Below, piece after piece: positions 18,628 through 26,331 of a stretch of 64,000 nt of DNA. How positions within the stretch are numbered: the stretch's first letter is position 1; every line of letters starts with the position of its first letter. A program made the position numbers and the translations under genes. The notes under the pieces are model-generated. The model was not told the DNA's origin. It did no database searches and saw nothing but the letters and a program-made list of their open reading frames with translations. The DNA comes from Hyphomonas chukchiensis (GTDB lineage: Bacteria; Pseudomonadota; Alphaproteobacteria; Caulobacterales; Hyphomonadaceae). The stretch is from the NCBI RefSeq assembly GCF_000682695.1, contig NZ_AWFG01000017.1, forward strand, positions 1 to 64,000. The letters are read 5' to 3'.

Positions 18628-19856
18628 TGCAGAGTTTCGCGATCATAGGTGCGGGTCTGGCGGGGGCGACAGCGTGTCGGTCGCTCAGAGACCAGGGGTT
18701 TGAGGGAAAGATTTTCCTCTTTGGCGACGAGCCGTATGAGCCATATGATCGACCCTCTTTGTCCAAGTCTGCTTTAGCGACCAAATCTGCCCCCCCTTTG
18801 TTAATGGGTTGTAATTGGAGCGAAGAATTCAGGGTCGAGAAATGTCTGGGAGTTCGCGTTGAAACAATAGACTTGCCCTCGATGCGTATTGAGGTGAGCT
18901 CTGGCTCGGACCTCAAGTTTGACAAGCTCCTTTTTGCCACTGGGTCTCGGGCGCGGTCTCTGCGTCTAGATGCGCATAGCGAGACGCCGGGACTTTACTC
19001 ACTGCGGACACTTGACGATTGCGTGGCTCTACAGGGAGCAATCTCCCCTGGGGCACAAGTCATCATCATCGGGGGAGGCCTCATTGGATGTGAGCTTGCC
19101 ACTACAATTCAGAAGATGGGTGCAAAGGCGATTATCCTTGAGACTGCCAATGAGCTCTTGTTGCGTGTTCTGGGCAAGACAATAGGCTCGTGGTGTCGAG
19201 AGGAATTGGAGGCCATAGGGGTTGAAGTCCACACGGGCGTCTCAATTACTCATGTAGATCTAGACCCCTCGTTCCGGGAAGTACGATGCGGCGACGGAAG
19301 AAGATTTTCTGGTGATCTGGCAATCGTCAGCGTTGGTGCGGAGCCGGTCACCGCTTTAGCAGAGCATGCTGGATTGGCGTGCGCGAGGGGCATCATTGTA
19401 AATTCAGTTGGTATGGCTTCAAGCGACACGGTGTACGCAGCGGGCGATGTCGCAAGTTGGCCTCTCAGGAGCGGAGGGCGCCGCAGTCTGGAGACTTATC
19501 TGAATTCTCAAAACCAGGCGGCTGTGGCTGCGGGAGCAATGCTCGGAAAGGGTGAGCCAGCACCGCAAGTTCCGATTTCTTGGACGGAGATAGCGGGGCA
19601 TCGGATACAGATGATGGGCGAAGTCACTGGTCCTGGCGATGTCGTCACTCGGGTTGATCCCGGAGGGACCGGAATGACGGTGTGTCGATTGAATGGTGGG
19701 GAGCTTCAATCTGTTGTTTCAATAAACCAGCCGGCAGATTTTTCTTTCGCATCAAAAATCATTGAACGGAGGATGCAGGTAGATGCGAAATCAATTCGTG
19801 ATCCACTCATTCGTATGAAAGACGTTTTCAAATTGGCGGCAAAGACGGTCGCGTGA
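18627..19856 (+). CDS. bphA4: Ferredoxin--NAD(+) reductase component of the dioxygenase
   Basis: FAD enzyme passing electrons from NADH to the ferredoxin. The 409 residues match BphA4 (about 408). The FAD-binding GAGLAG is at 8-13, the NAD-binding GGGLIG at 149-154, and the second FAD motif at VYAAGDVASWP. DEPYEPYDRPSLSK near residue 35-47 is the typical substrate-side motif of this reductase group. The start ATG at 18627 overlaps the ferredoxin stop (TGATG); an in-frame TTG at 18624 is less likely. Confidence 0.94.
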
Positions 19857-19907
19857 AGTACAATAAGTACGGATACACACTAAAATCAAAAAGACAGGGA
19901 GAAGACA

Positions 19908-20786
19908 ATGAGCGTTAAGAAGTTGGGATATCTGGGTTTTTCTGCATCAAACATTGATGCGTGGCGGGATTACGCAACCGGAACGTTAGGGCTAATGGAT
20001 GCTGGGACGAGAAATGACACTCTCTTTCTGAGAATGGATTCTCGAAATTGGCGGGTTGCAGTCCATCCAGGTGCGGCAGATGATCTTTTGTATGCGGGGT
20101 TCGAAGCTTCGAATCGAGCCGAGATGCTTGAGATCGCTGAAAGACTAAAGGAAATGGGTATCTCCGTCGAGCAGGCCGATTCCAAGCTGTTGGCGCAACG
20201 GGGAGTGATTGATTTGGTATCCTGCCTTGATCCGTCAGGGATCAAGATTGAGGTGTATTATGGTGCCAGCGAACTCTACGAAGAGCCGTTTATTTCGCCT
20301 ACGGGTGTATCTGGATTTCTAACTCAGGATCAGGGACTTGGGCACTATGTCCTGAGTGTTGAAGATATTGAACGTTCTTTGGATTTCTACATCCGTGGAC
20401 TGGGAATGGAGCTATCCGACATCATCGACTGGCAGGTCAATCCGGACGTGAAGCTTCAGGTGAACTTTCTCCATTGCAACAGGCGCCATCATAGCCTGGC
20501 ATTAATCCAAGCGCCCGCCTCCAAGAAGTTACACCACTTTATGCTGGAAGTAAGCTCGTTCGATGATGTCGGGCGCGCATATGATCGCGTGTCAGAGAAG
20601 AATGAGATCGTGATGACGCTCGGTCGGCACACAAATGACCACATGTATTCGTTCTACGGCGTCACGCCTTCCGGCTTTGCTGTCGAGTATGGATGGGGCG
20701 CTCGACCCATCGAGTCAGATTGGTCTGTCGTCCGATATGACAGCATCAGCATGTGGGGACATAAGTTTATGGGCACAGGAGCTTGA
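19908..20786 (+). CDS. bphC: Type I extradiol catechol dioxygenase (2,3-dihydroxybiphenyl 1,2-dioxygenase type)
   Basis: Cleaves the substituted catechol next to its hydroxyls using Fe(II). The 292-residue, two-domain vicinal-oxygen-chelate protein has its iron ligands exactly at the positions known for LB400 BphC: His146 (GLGHYVL), His210 (KLHHFMLE) and Glu260 (FAVEYGW). Active-site His195, His241 and Tyr250 are also kept. A GGGAGAAG ribosome site precedes ATG 19908. The gap from the reductase gene is only 51 bases. The side-chain pocket cannot be read well enough to fix the substrate. Confidence 0.95.
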   Translation: MSVKKLGYLGFSASNIDAWRDYATGTLGLMDAGTRNDTLFLRMDSRNWRVAVHPGAADDLLYAGFEASNRAEMLEIAERLKEMGISVEQADSKLLAQRGVIDLVSCLDPSGIKIEVYYGASELYEEPFISPTGVSGFLTQDQGLGHYVLSVEDIERSLDFYIRGLGMELSDIIDWQVNPDVKLQVNFLHCNRRHHSLALIQAPASKKLHHFMLEVSSFDDVGRAYDRVSEKNEIVMTLGRHTNDHMYSFYGVTPSGFAVEYGWGARPIESDWSVVRYDSISMWGHKFMGTGA

Positions 20787-20852
20787 GCGGCGCGTCCGCA
20801 AAACTGATCCAAATCCGTCCGACCCCCGACGCTGCATTTAGGAGATTCTAGC

Positions 20853-21707
20853 ATGGCCATTCAGATCGTATCTGAAGATACCAACCCAGAGATCGCACGT
20901 AACATTGAAGTTCACGGTGTAAAGACGAACTATCATGATCTCGGCGCTGGGAAACCGCTCTTTCTGATTCACGGATCAGGGCCGGGGGTTTCAGCTTGGG
21001 CAAACTGGCGATTGGCAATGCCAAATTTTAGTGAGGTGGCCAGAGTAATTGCTCCTGATATGCTCGGGTTCGGATATTCGGAACGTCCGGGAAAAGACTA
21101 CTATAATATGGAAAGTTGGCTCGACCAGGTTGTTGGGTTGATGGACGCTCTTGATATTGAACGGACCGATCTCGTAGGCAATTCCTTCGGGGGTGCGATT
21201 TCTCTTGCGATGGCCATTCGACACCCGGATAGAGTTCGGCGCATTGTTCTGATGGGAAGCGCGGGTTTGGCGTTGGGGCTGAGTGAGGGACTTGACCAGG
21301 TTTGGGGGTATTCTCCATCCATTGAAAATATGCGCCGTTTGCTGGATATCTTTGCATATGATCGAAGTTTGGTAACGGATGAGCTTGCTGAACTACGGTA
21401 CAAAGCAAGCATTCGTCCGGGTTTTCAGGAGTCATTCTCAGCGATGTTTCCTGCGCCTCGGGGGAGATGGCTGGAGCACTTGGCAAGTGATGAACGCGAT
21501 ATCCAGAAAATTCCTCATGAGGTTCTGGTTATTCATGGGCGTGAAGACGTGGTTGTGCCGCTGGAAAATGGCCTGCGGCTGTCGCAGTTAATCAAGAGGT
21601 CTCAGTTGCATGTCTTTGGAGAGTGCGGGCATTGGGCGCAAATTGAACATGCTGCGAGATTTGAAAAACTCGTCATGAATTTCATTCAGGAGGCGGAAGA
21701 AAAATAG
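20853..21707 (+). CDS. bphD: Meta-cleavage-product hydrolase (BphD/TodF/CumD type)
   Basis: Carbon-carbon hydrolase that splits the ring-fission product into 2-hydroxypenta-2,4-dienoate and a carboxylic acid whose size depends on the original side chain. The 284-residue alpha/beta hydrolase has the oxyanion loop HGSGPGVSAWANW, nucleophile Ser111 (VGNSFGGA), acid Asp232 (HGREDVVVP) and base His260 (ECGHWAQIE), a complete triad. It starts 66 bases after the extradiol dioxygenase stop behind AGGAGA. Last recognised step of the upper operon; its products feed the hydratase at the left end and the PrpE-type ligase. Confidence 0.93.
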   Translation: MAIQIVSEDTNPEIARNIEVHGVKTNYHDLGAGKPLFLIHGSGPGVSAWANWRLAMPNFSEVARVIAPDMLGFGYSERPGKDYYNMESWLDQVVGLMDALDIERTDLVGNSFGGAISLAMAIRHPDRVRRIVLMGSAGLALGLSEGLDQVWGYSPSIENMRRLLDIFAYDRSLVTDELAELRYKASIRPGFQESFSAMFPAPRGRWLEHLASDERDIQKIPHEVLVIHGREDVVVPLENGLRLSQLIKRSQLHVFGECGHWAQIEHAARFEKLVMNFIQEAEEK

Positions 21708-21763
21708 GTGCGGTGCGTCGTTAGTGCGAAACGAAAATATCTAAAATTCGTATGCTGCAATTG

Positions 21764-21778
21764 ACTTAATAATTAAGT
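21764..21778. promoter_or_regulatory. A/T palindrome overlapping a -35-like hexamer before the small exported protein gene
   Basis: ACTTAAT and ATTAAGT form perfect 7-bp arms around one base, and the left arm overlaps TTGACT (21761-21766). It lies about 30-45 bases before the start at 21808, so it could act as an operator over that gene's own promoter. Confidence 0.4.
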
Positions 21779-21807
21779 TCGAACAAGGACTAAAAAGGAG
21801 TGGTAAA

Positions 21808-22101
21808 ATGTTGAAAAAGTTTGCTTTGATTGCCTCTGGTTTTGCGGCCCTGTATTGTGCGAGCGCGCAAGCGGAGGGCCGAGATGATTTGCAGCGCGTC
21901 TGCGTAACGGTTTCTGTTGCTGACGGTTTGAGCGAGGAGGAGAGTCAGGATTTTTGTGAGTGCTTAGCAACAGGCGCTGAAGAACAAGGACAAGAGTCCA
22001 TTGACGAGCTTGTTGAATCGGCAGGAATACCGGATCGGCAAGCGCGCATCAATGGGCTGTCCGAAACGTCTCAGAAAATCGTGGCGGTATGTGCTCCCTA
22101 A
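21808..22101 (+). CDS. Small exported cysteine-containing protein, unknown function
   Basis: A 97-residue product with a signal peptide (LKKFALIASGFAALYCASAQA, cleavage likely after AQA), leaving a mature acidic protein of about 75 residues with four cysteines (VCVTV, FCECL, VCAP). They could form two disulfides in the periplasm. Two acidic stretches (SEEESQD, EEQGQESIDE) suggest helices. A strong AAAAAGGAG ribosome site precedes the ATG. I recognise no family. It follows the hydrolase gene after 100 bases with its own promoter-like palindrome, so it may be separately regulated. Confidence 0.7.
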   Translation: MLKKFALIASGFAALYCASAQAEGRDDLQRVCVTVSVADGLSEEESQDFCECLATGAEEQGQESIDELVESAGIPDRQARINGLSETSQKIVAVCAP

Positions 22102-22240
22102 ACAGGTTCCAGTATAAGAGTCTTCGCCTTGGCTAGCTCTGCTTCTGAACAAGCTGTCCGAAGCATGAGTTATTACGCATTCGATTGGTCTTGCCGCTGT
22201 GAGGCCGGCTCTCTTCGGGGAAATGTAGACTATTGTTCTT

Positions 22241-22786
22241 GTGCAGAAAACTTCAATCGGGTCCGGGCGAGTGACTGTTGTCGCGGCATTGGCGAGAAAT
22301 GCGGTAGGCGATGACAAAGCTGACGTGCCTGTGGGGAGGCTCTCATCTGCCGCCGTCGATATTCTTTTGGGCCTTTATACTGCGCAAACAAGGATGCTTG
22401 AGAATGGTTTCCGCAATGACGTAGCAGTCTTGGCTGTATGCACTTTGCTTGCCAATCTGATCGACGGGTTCGTTGCCGCCGAACTTGGTAAGCCGTCCTT
22501 GTCTCTCGTTCAGAAAGGCTGGCATCTTCGGAGGCGCGAATTGTTGCTCGCGCGTCCGAACGTCGAATCCCGCAAGGTCGGCGCGGCTGCTAATCGATTG
22601 ACAAATGATTTTCGCAAAAGCCTCGAAGCATCCGCAGGCGCGAATGGATTAGCCAGAGAGCTAGCAGCTATCTGCCTGGCAGTCATTAGCGAATATCATG
22701 AGCGGGGCGAACCGGGCTCGTGCTTCGCTGAAGCCGAGGGAGCGCTCAGCCAACTCATCCGCGCATTCAGTGAAGGTGTTGCTTGA
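22241..22786 (+). CDS. Hypothetical protein, mostly helical, possibly truncated
   Basis: A 181-residue open frame starting at GTG 22241. Residues from about 33 onward read like a helical soluble protein (SSAAVDILLGLYTAQTRMLE, then LAAICLAVISEYHERG). No ribosome site is obvious and no domain is recognised. It lies near the island edge just before the decayed insertion sequence, so it may be the remnant of a longer gene, for example the effector half of a regulator. That is only a guess. The coding nature itself is uncertain. Confidence 0.45.
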   Translation: MQKTSIGSGRVTVVAALARNAVGDDKADVPVGRLSSAAVDILLGLYTAQTRMLENGFRNDVAVLAVCTLLANLIDGFVAAELGKPSLSLVQKGWHLRRRELLLARPNVESRKVGAAANRLTNDFRKSLEASAGANGLARELAAICLAVISEYHERGEPGSCFAEAEGALSQLIRAFSEGVA

Positions 22787-23027
22787 CAGAATCAGTATGC
22801 GGATAAAGAAGGGGCTGGAGCAACCTCTATTGTTTGAATTCAATCGATAGAAAAGAGACGTTGATAAAGCTCAACCATTGACGGGATCTGACGAAAGTGA
22901 TCCGGCAAGTGCTTTAGCTATCTTACAATGGTGACGCGCTTACCGATCAAATCTTGGGCTCTTGTACGTATCTAAACAAATCAAAATGGATTTCTCGTGG
23001 CCCAGTACCTCGGTAGATGGCGTGCAC
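22787..23027. other. Spacer before the decayed insertion sequence
   Basis: No gene, repeat or strong promoter is visible. The stretch is A/T-richer than the chromosome to the right and probably belongs to the island. Confidence 0.4.
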
Positions 23028-23232
23028 ATGAATTCCTTTAATGGATCGCTCCGGGATGAACGCCAACGGGTTCGTTTCCTTGACCGTAGCAATACAGCTA
23101 CTTGAGACGTCGAGAATGGACTACAGTGAGAGGAGACCTCATACGGCTCACAATGGGCAATCTCCTGCCGAGTTTGCCCGCAACGTCGGCCTGTGCCATG
23201 CTGGCAAGGCCAAAATCGCTGCTGGATTTTAA
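23028..23232 (+). pseudogene. IS3-family transposase (OrfB) C-terminal remnant, frameshifted
   Basis: Two frames carry pieces of one IS3-type integrase-core C-terminus. From 23031 one frame reads NSFNGSLRDE. After a frame change near 23055-23062 the other reads MNANGFVSL, then MDYSERRPHTAHNGQSPAEF, to a stop at 23230-23232. In working IS3 OrfB proteins these segments are continuous (ESFNGxLRDECLNxxWF, then WRxDYNxxRPHxALGxxTPxEF). The glutamate expected before SFNG is Asn here and a few codons are missing, so the fragment is dead. The rest of the element is absent. It marks past transposition at the island edge. Confidence 0.75.
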
Positions 23233-23316
23233 CACCAAGGCCGGACTACCAGAGCCAAGCACTTCATCGCTGCTGTATTTTAGCACCACGACTGGGCCAC
23301 CAGAGCCAGGCATTTC
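23215..23316 (+). repeat. 51-bp imperfect tandem repeat at the end of the IS remnant
   Basis: Two adjacent copies (about 23215-23265 and 23266-23316) both begin ATCGCTGCTG and continue through ATTTTA.CACCA, CCAGAGCCA and CA.TTC. They differ at scattered positions. A diverged third stretch (about 23317-23370, with TGGACCAGTCCGATTGG) may be the terminal inverted repeat of the lost IS3 element (inference). Confidence 0.6.
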
Positions 23317-23419
23317 AGAAACCGCCAACTCTAACTTTACGGGTGGACCAGTCCGATTGGGCAAGCGAGGAAGACATGACGACAAGCGCCTAGTTCCGAT
23401 GCCAGAGTGATGACATTTG

Positions 23420-23520
23420 CGGTTTACACGTGGTGCCAACGAGCCTTGTTTTTAATACGGAAAACCTGATGCGGTTTACAGAGAACTCCATGTAAAATAA
23501 GAAAAAGTGCGTCGTTTACA
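23420..23520 (+). repeat. Three direct copies of a GTTTACA motif leading into the att site
   Basis: TGCGGTTTACA occurs at 23418-23428 and again at 23470-23480. A related TGCGTCGTTTACA ends at 23520, inside the tRNA anticodon loop. Regular short repeats beside a tRNA scar could be integrase-binding sites of the island (inference). Chance is possible for a 7-mer. Confidence 0.35.
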
Positions 23521-23559
23521 CCGAGAGGGTCAGCGGTTCGAGCCCGTTACCGCCCACCA
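23512..23559 (+). other. 3' half of a tRNA-Val(UAC) gene: island attachment-site scar
   Basis: Reads as a tRNA from mid-anticodon stem to the end: anticodon loop TTTACAC (23515-23521, anticodon TAC), 3' stem strand CGAGA (23522-23526), variable loop GGGTC, T stem AGCGG/CCGTT enclosing TTCGAGC (23532-23548), acceptor strand ACCGCCC (23549-23555), discriminator A and encoded CCA (23557-23559). Only three base pairs of the anticodon stem form; upstream, the D arm and 5' acceptor strand (expected GGGCGGT) are absent. A 3' fragment of this kind is what tyrosine-recombinase islands leave at the end distal to the intact tRNA. Its plus orientation places the island to the left. Confidence 0.82.
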
Positions 23560-24033
23560 GTATCTGCTGCAGATTGCAGCTCGTTTCCTGTCTCATCTCA
23601 AACGCCTTTGCCAGCGCCCTTAACAGGGTTCGGCTTGGTTCTGTTCCGGCTTTCGGAAGAATGTCGTGAACGCCGCAGTGCCGTGAACCGCGTTGCCCGG
23701 TCACGCGCCTTTGCGACAATGGGCGGCCCTTGCTTGCGTGCGCAATTACTGGGCCCGATCAGGATACGGACATCTCCGGCAGGTGAATTTGCCCCCGCAG
23801 CTATCAGCCCCGGCATCCGCTTTCTTGACGACAGCTTTCATGGAGCAGCGCGAATTGGATGGATTCACGCAGACCGTATTGCTGACCAATGCCCCCAAGT
23901 CCGCTGCTGTGGAATAGCGCGTTAAAAAAATTCATTATCACAAGAGTGAAGATTATTGACAGCGTGAGCGATTTGTTCTCCAACGGTGTCTGAAAAGCGC
24001 GACAAGCCGCTTTCACCAAGGGAGGATAATCCA
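23560..24033. other. Spacer between the att scar and the TonB receptor gene
   Basis: No convincing gene on either strand. It opens with a small hairpin, GCTGCA (23566-23571) and TGCAGC (23575-23580) around GAT, placed like a tRNA terminator but without a clear T-run. TTGACA at 23956-23961 is a plausible -35 for the receptor gene, with no good -10. Confidence 0.45.
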
Positions 24034-26310
24034 ATGACTCTACGTTCCATGGCGTCCGTATATGCGATTTCTATCGCTATTCTGGGAGCGCCCGCTTTTG
24101 CCCAACAGGTATCGCCCGCTGATGAGGCGACGAGCGATTCGACCGTCGACGAGGCGCGTCAGGATACCATCATCGTGACCGCGACCCGGCGGGAGCAGAG
24201 CCTGCAGGACGTGCCGCTGGCCGTCACGGCTTTCCAGCAGGAAGCGATGTCTGAAAAAGGCATCGTCAGCTATGACGGTCTTGCCCGCGAAACGCCAGGC
24301 ATCGTCCTGAACCAGCCGACCGCCAACTTCAACACAATCACCACGCGCGGTATCGCCACCAATGGTTACGGCGCCAACCTGCAGGCCGCGACCGCGATTT
24401 ATATCAACGAGCTTCCGATCTCCTCGAACGGCAACTCGACCATTCTCGACCCGACCCTGTTCGACGTGGAGCGGGTGGAAGTGCTGCGCGGGCCGCAGGG
24501 CACGCTGTTCGGCGCCAACTCGCTGTCCGGCGCCGTGCGCATCCTCACCAAGAAGCCCAACCCGAACAAGTTCGAAGCGTCCACGCTGGTCGATTTTGGC
24601 CTGACGGATGGTGATGCCCTTCGTCAGCGCTACAACGGCATGGTCAACGTACCACTCGTATCCGACGAACTGGCGCTGCGTGTCGTTGGCTTCTACCGCG
24701 ATGAGGATGGATGGGTCGACAACCTTGGCACCGGCATTAAAGGCGCGAACTCACTGAAAGCGGTCGGTGGCCGCGCGCACCTGCTGTGGGAGCCGACCAG
24801 CAAATTCGACATCGGCTTGCTCATTATCCGCGAGGACAACGAACCCGCAGATTCGAGCCTCACCAACCCTGACCGGGGCGATTTCATTCGCTATACGGAC
24901 CGTCCTGACCTCTTCCAGTCCGACATGACCAGCTACAACCTGACAGCCAACTGGGACATGGACTTCGCGACCCTCACTACTTCCTCGAACTACTCCAAGA
25001 TCGACGGGAAGTTCATCGTCGACCTGGCGGGCACGTTCGGCGGGGGCATTCCCTTCGCGCTCGATGCGGTCGGCCATGATGAAAACTTCGTGCAGGAAGT
25101 GCGACTGTCTTCCGCGGATGGCGGAAACTGGGACTGGATCGTCGGCGGGTTCTACTTCAACAAGCGCCGCGACATCGACTATGATTACCGCTCCTCGCAG
25201 GAATTCCTCGACACGCGCGGCCTGACGGGCCTGCCCGATGAGTATTACTATCGTTTCAAAGGGTATTTCGACGCCATCGAATCGGCTGCCTTTGGTGAGC
25301 TTACCTACCACTTCTCCGACAAGCTGTGGGCGACCGGCGGCCTGCGCTATACCGAGACATCGGTGCAGTCCCATACGCTTGGTGGCGGCTACAACTCCAA
25401 CTATCTGACCGCCGCGCTCCTTGGCTTTACGAACACGGCCCTGACGGTCACGCCGGTGGTCGCAGCGGACGGTCTCAAGGTTGAAGCCGACAACGTGTCC
25501 TACAAGGGTAGCCTCTCCTACAAGCCGATGGACAATCTGACGACCTATGCGTCGGTTTCGACGGGCTTCCGCTCGCCGGTGGCAAACGCCCGTGCCGGTC
25601 TTGCCAGCGGTGTGGACCCGAACGACATCATCATCCCGAACGGGGCGGATTCGGATAAGCTCACCAGCTATGAAGTCGGCATGAAGGGCGCCTTCTTCGA
25701 TCGCAAGCTGACCGCGAATCTCGCCGCCTACTACATCAACTGGGAAGACATCCAGGTTCAGGCCAACCGCCTGTCCGACCAGGCGCAGTTCGCGACCAAT
25801 ATCGGCAAGGCCGTCAGCCAGGGCATCGAATTCGAGCTTGGCTATTATCCCGGCAATGGCTTCAGCATTTTCGCGAACGGCTCGCTCAGCGACACTGAGA
25901 TCACGGACCTGACCGATGAGGAAGCCGCGATCTCAGGGGCGGAAGAGGGTCTGCAACTCGCCATGCCTGACTTCCAGGGTGCCCTCACGGCTCGCTACGA
26001 TTTCACGATCAGCGACAAGGACGCCTTCGTGACCGCAACGGCCGCCTATGTCGGTGACTTCCCGGCCATGCTGCCGAACGTGCCCGGTCAACCGGGCGTT
26101 CCGGCCGCGACCTTCGACTACACTGATGCATATACTGTCGTGAATGCGCAGGCGGGTATCTCGAAGGACGACTGGAAGGTGATTGCCTATGTCGAAAACC
26201 TGTTTGACGACAAATCCATCACCTACGTCCATCCGGAAGGCTTCCTCGACAGCCGCTATGCCCGTTTGCGGCCGCTCACTGTTGGTGTGCGCCTCAGCTA
26301 CGAATACTGA
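24034..26310 (+). CDS. TonB-dependent outer-membrane receptor
   Basis: A 758-residue receptor. The signal peptide (LRSMASVYAISIAILGAPAFA) is followed by a TonB-box-like IIVTATRREQSLQDVPLAV, typical of the large alphaproteobacterial receptor set, then the plug (about 60-170; VERVEVLRGPQGTLFGANSL) and a beta-barrel ending in RLRPLTVGVRLSYEY with a terminal aromatic. ATG 24034 follows GGGAGGA by 8 nt; an upstream frame from 23986 lacks such a site. As the first gene right of the tRNA scar it leads an esterase/ligase/esterase series, so it probably imports an ester-containing or hydrophobic nutrient rather than iron (inference). Confidence 0.93.
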   Translation: MTLRSMASVYAISIAILGAPAFAQQVSPADEATSDSTVDEARQDTIIVTATRREQSLQDVPLAVTAFQQEAMSEKGIVSYDGLARETPGIVLNQPTANFNTITTRGIATNGYGANLQAATAIYINELPISSNGNSTILDPTLFDVERVEVLRGPQGTLFGANSLSGAVRILTKKPNPNKFEASTLVDFGLTDGDALRQRYNGMVNVPLVSDELALRVVGFYRDEDGWVDNLGTGIKGANSLKAVGGRAHLLWEPTSKFDIGLLIIREDNEPADSSLTNPDRGDFIRYTDRPDLFQSDMTSYNLTANWDMDFATLTTSSNYSKIDGKFIVDLAGTFGGGIPFALDAVGHDENFVQEVRLSSADGGNWDWIVGGFYFNKRRDIDYDYRSSQEFLDTRGLTGLPDEYYYRFKGYFDAIESAAFGELTYHFSDKLWATGGLRYTETSVQSHTLGGGYNSNYLTAALLGFTNTALTVTPVVAADGLKVEADNVSYKGSLSYKPMDNLTTYASVSTGFRSPVANARAGLASGVDPNDIIIPNGADSDKLTSYEVGMKGAFFDRKLTANLAAYYINWEDIQVQANRLSDQAQFATNIGKAVSQGIEFELGYYPGNGFSIFANGSLSDTEITDLTDEEAAISGAEEGLQLAMPDFQGALTARYDFTISDKDAFVTATAAYVGDFPAMLPNVPGQPGVPAATFDYTDAYTVVNAQAGISKDDWKVIAYVENLFDDKSITYVHPEGFLDSRYARLRPLTVGVRLSYEY

Positions 26311-26331
26311 TCCGTTTGGGGGAGAGACGTC

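Noticed and set aside
23516-23719. 67-codon minus-strand frame containing GGNGLEPLTLSV
   Set aside because: This peptide is the well-known false translation of a tRNA 3' end. The sequence is the tRNA-Val fragment itself, so no protein is annotated.
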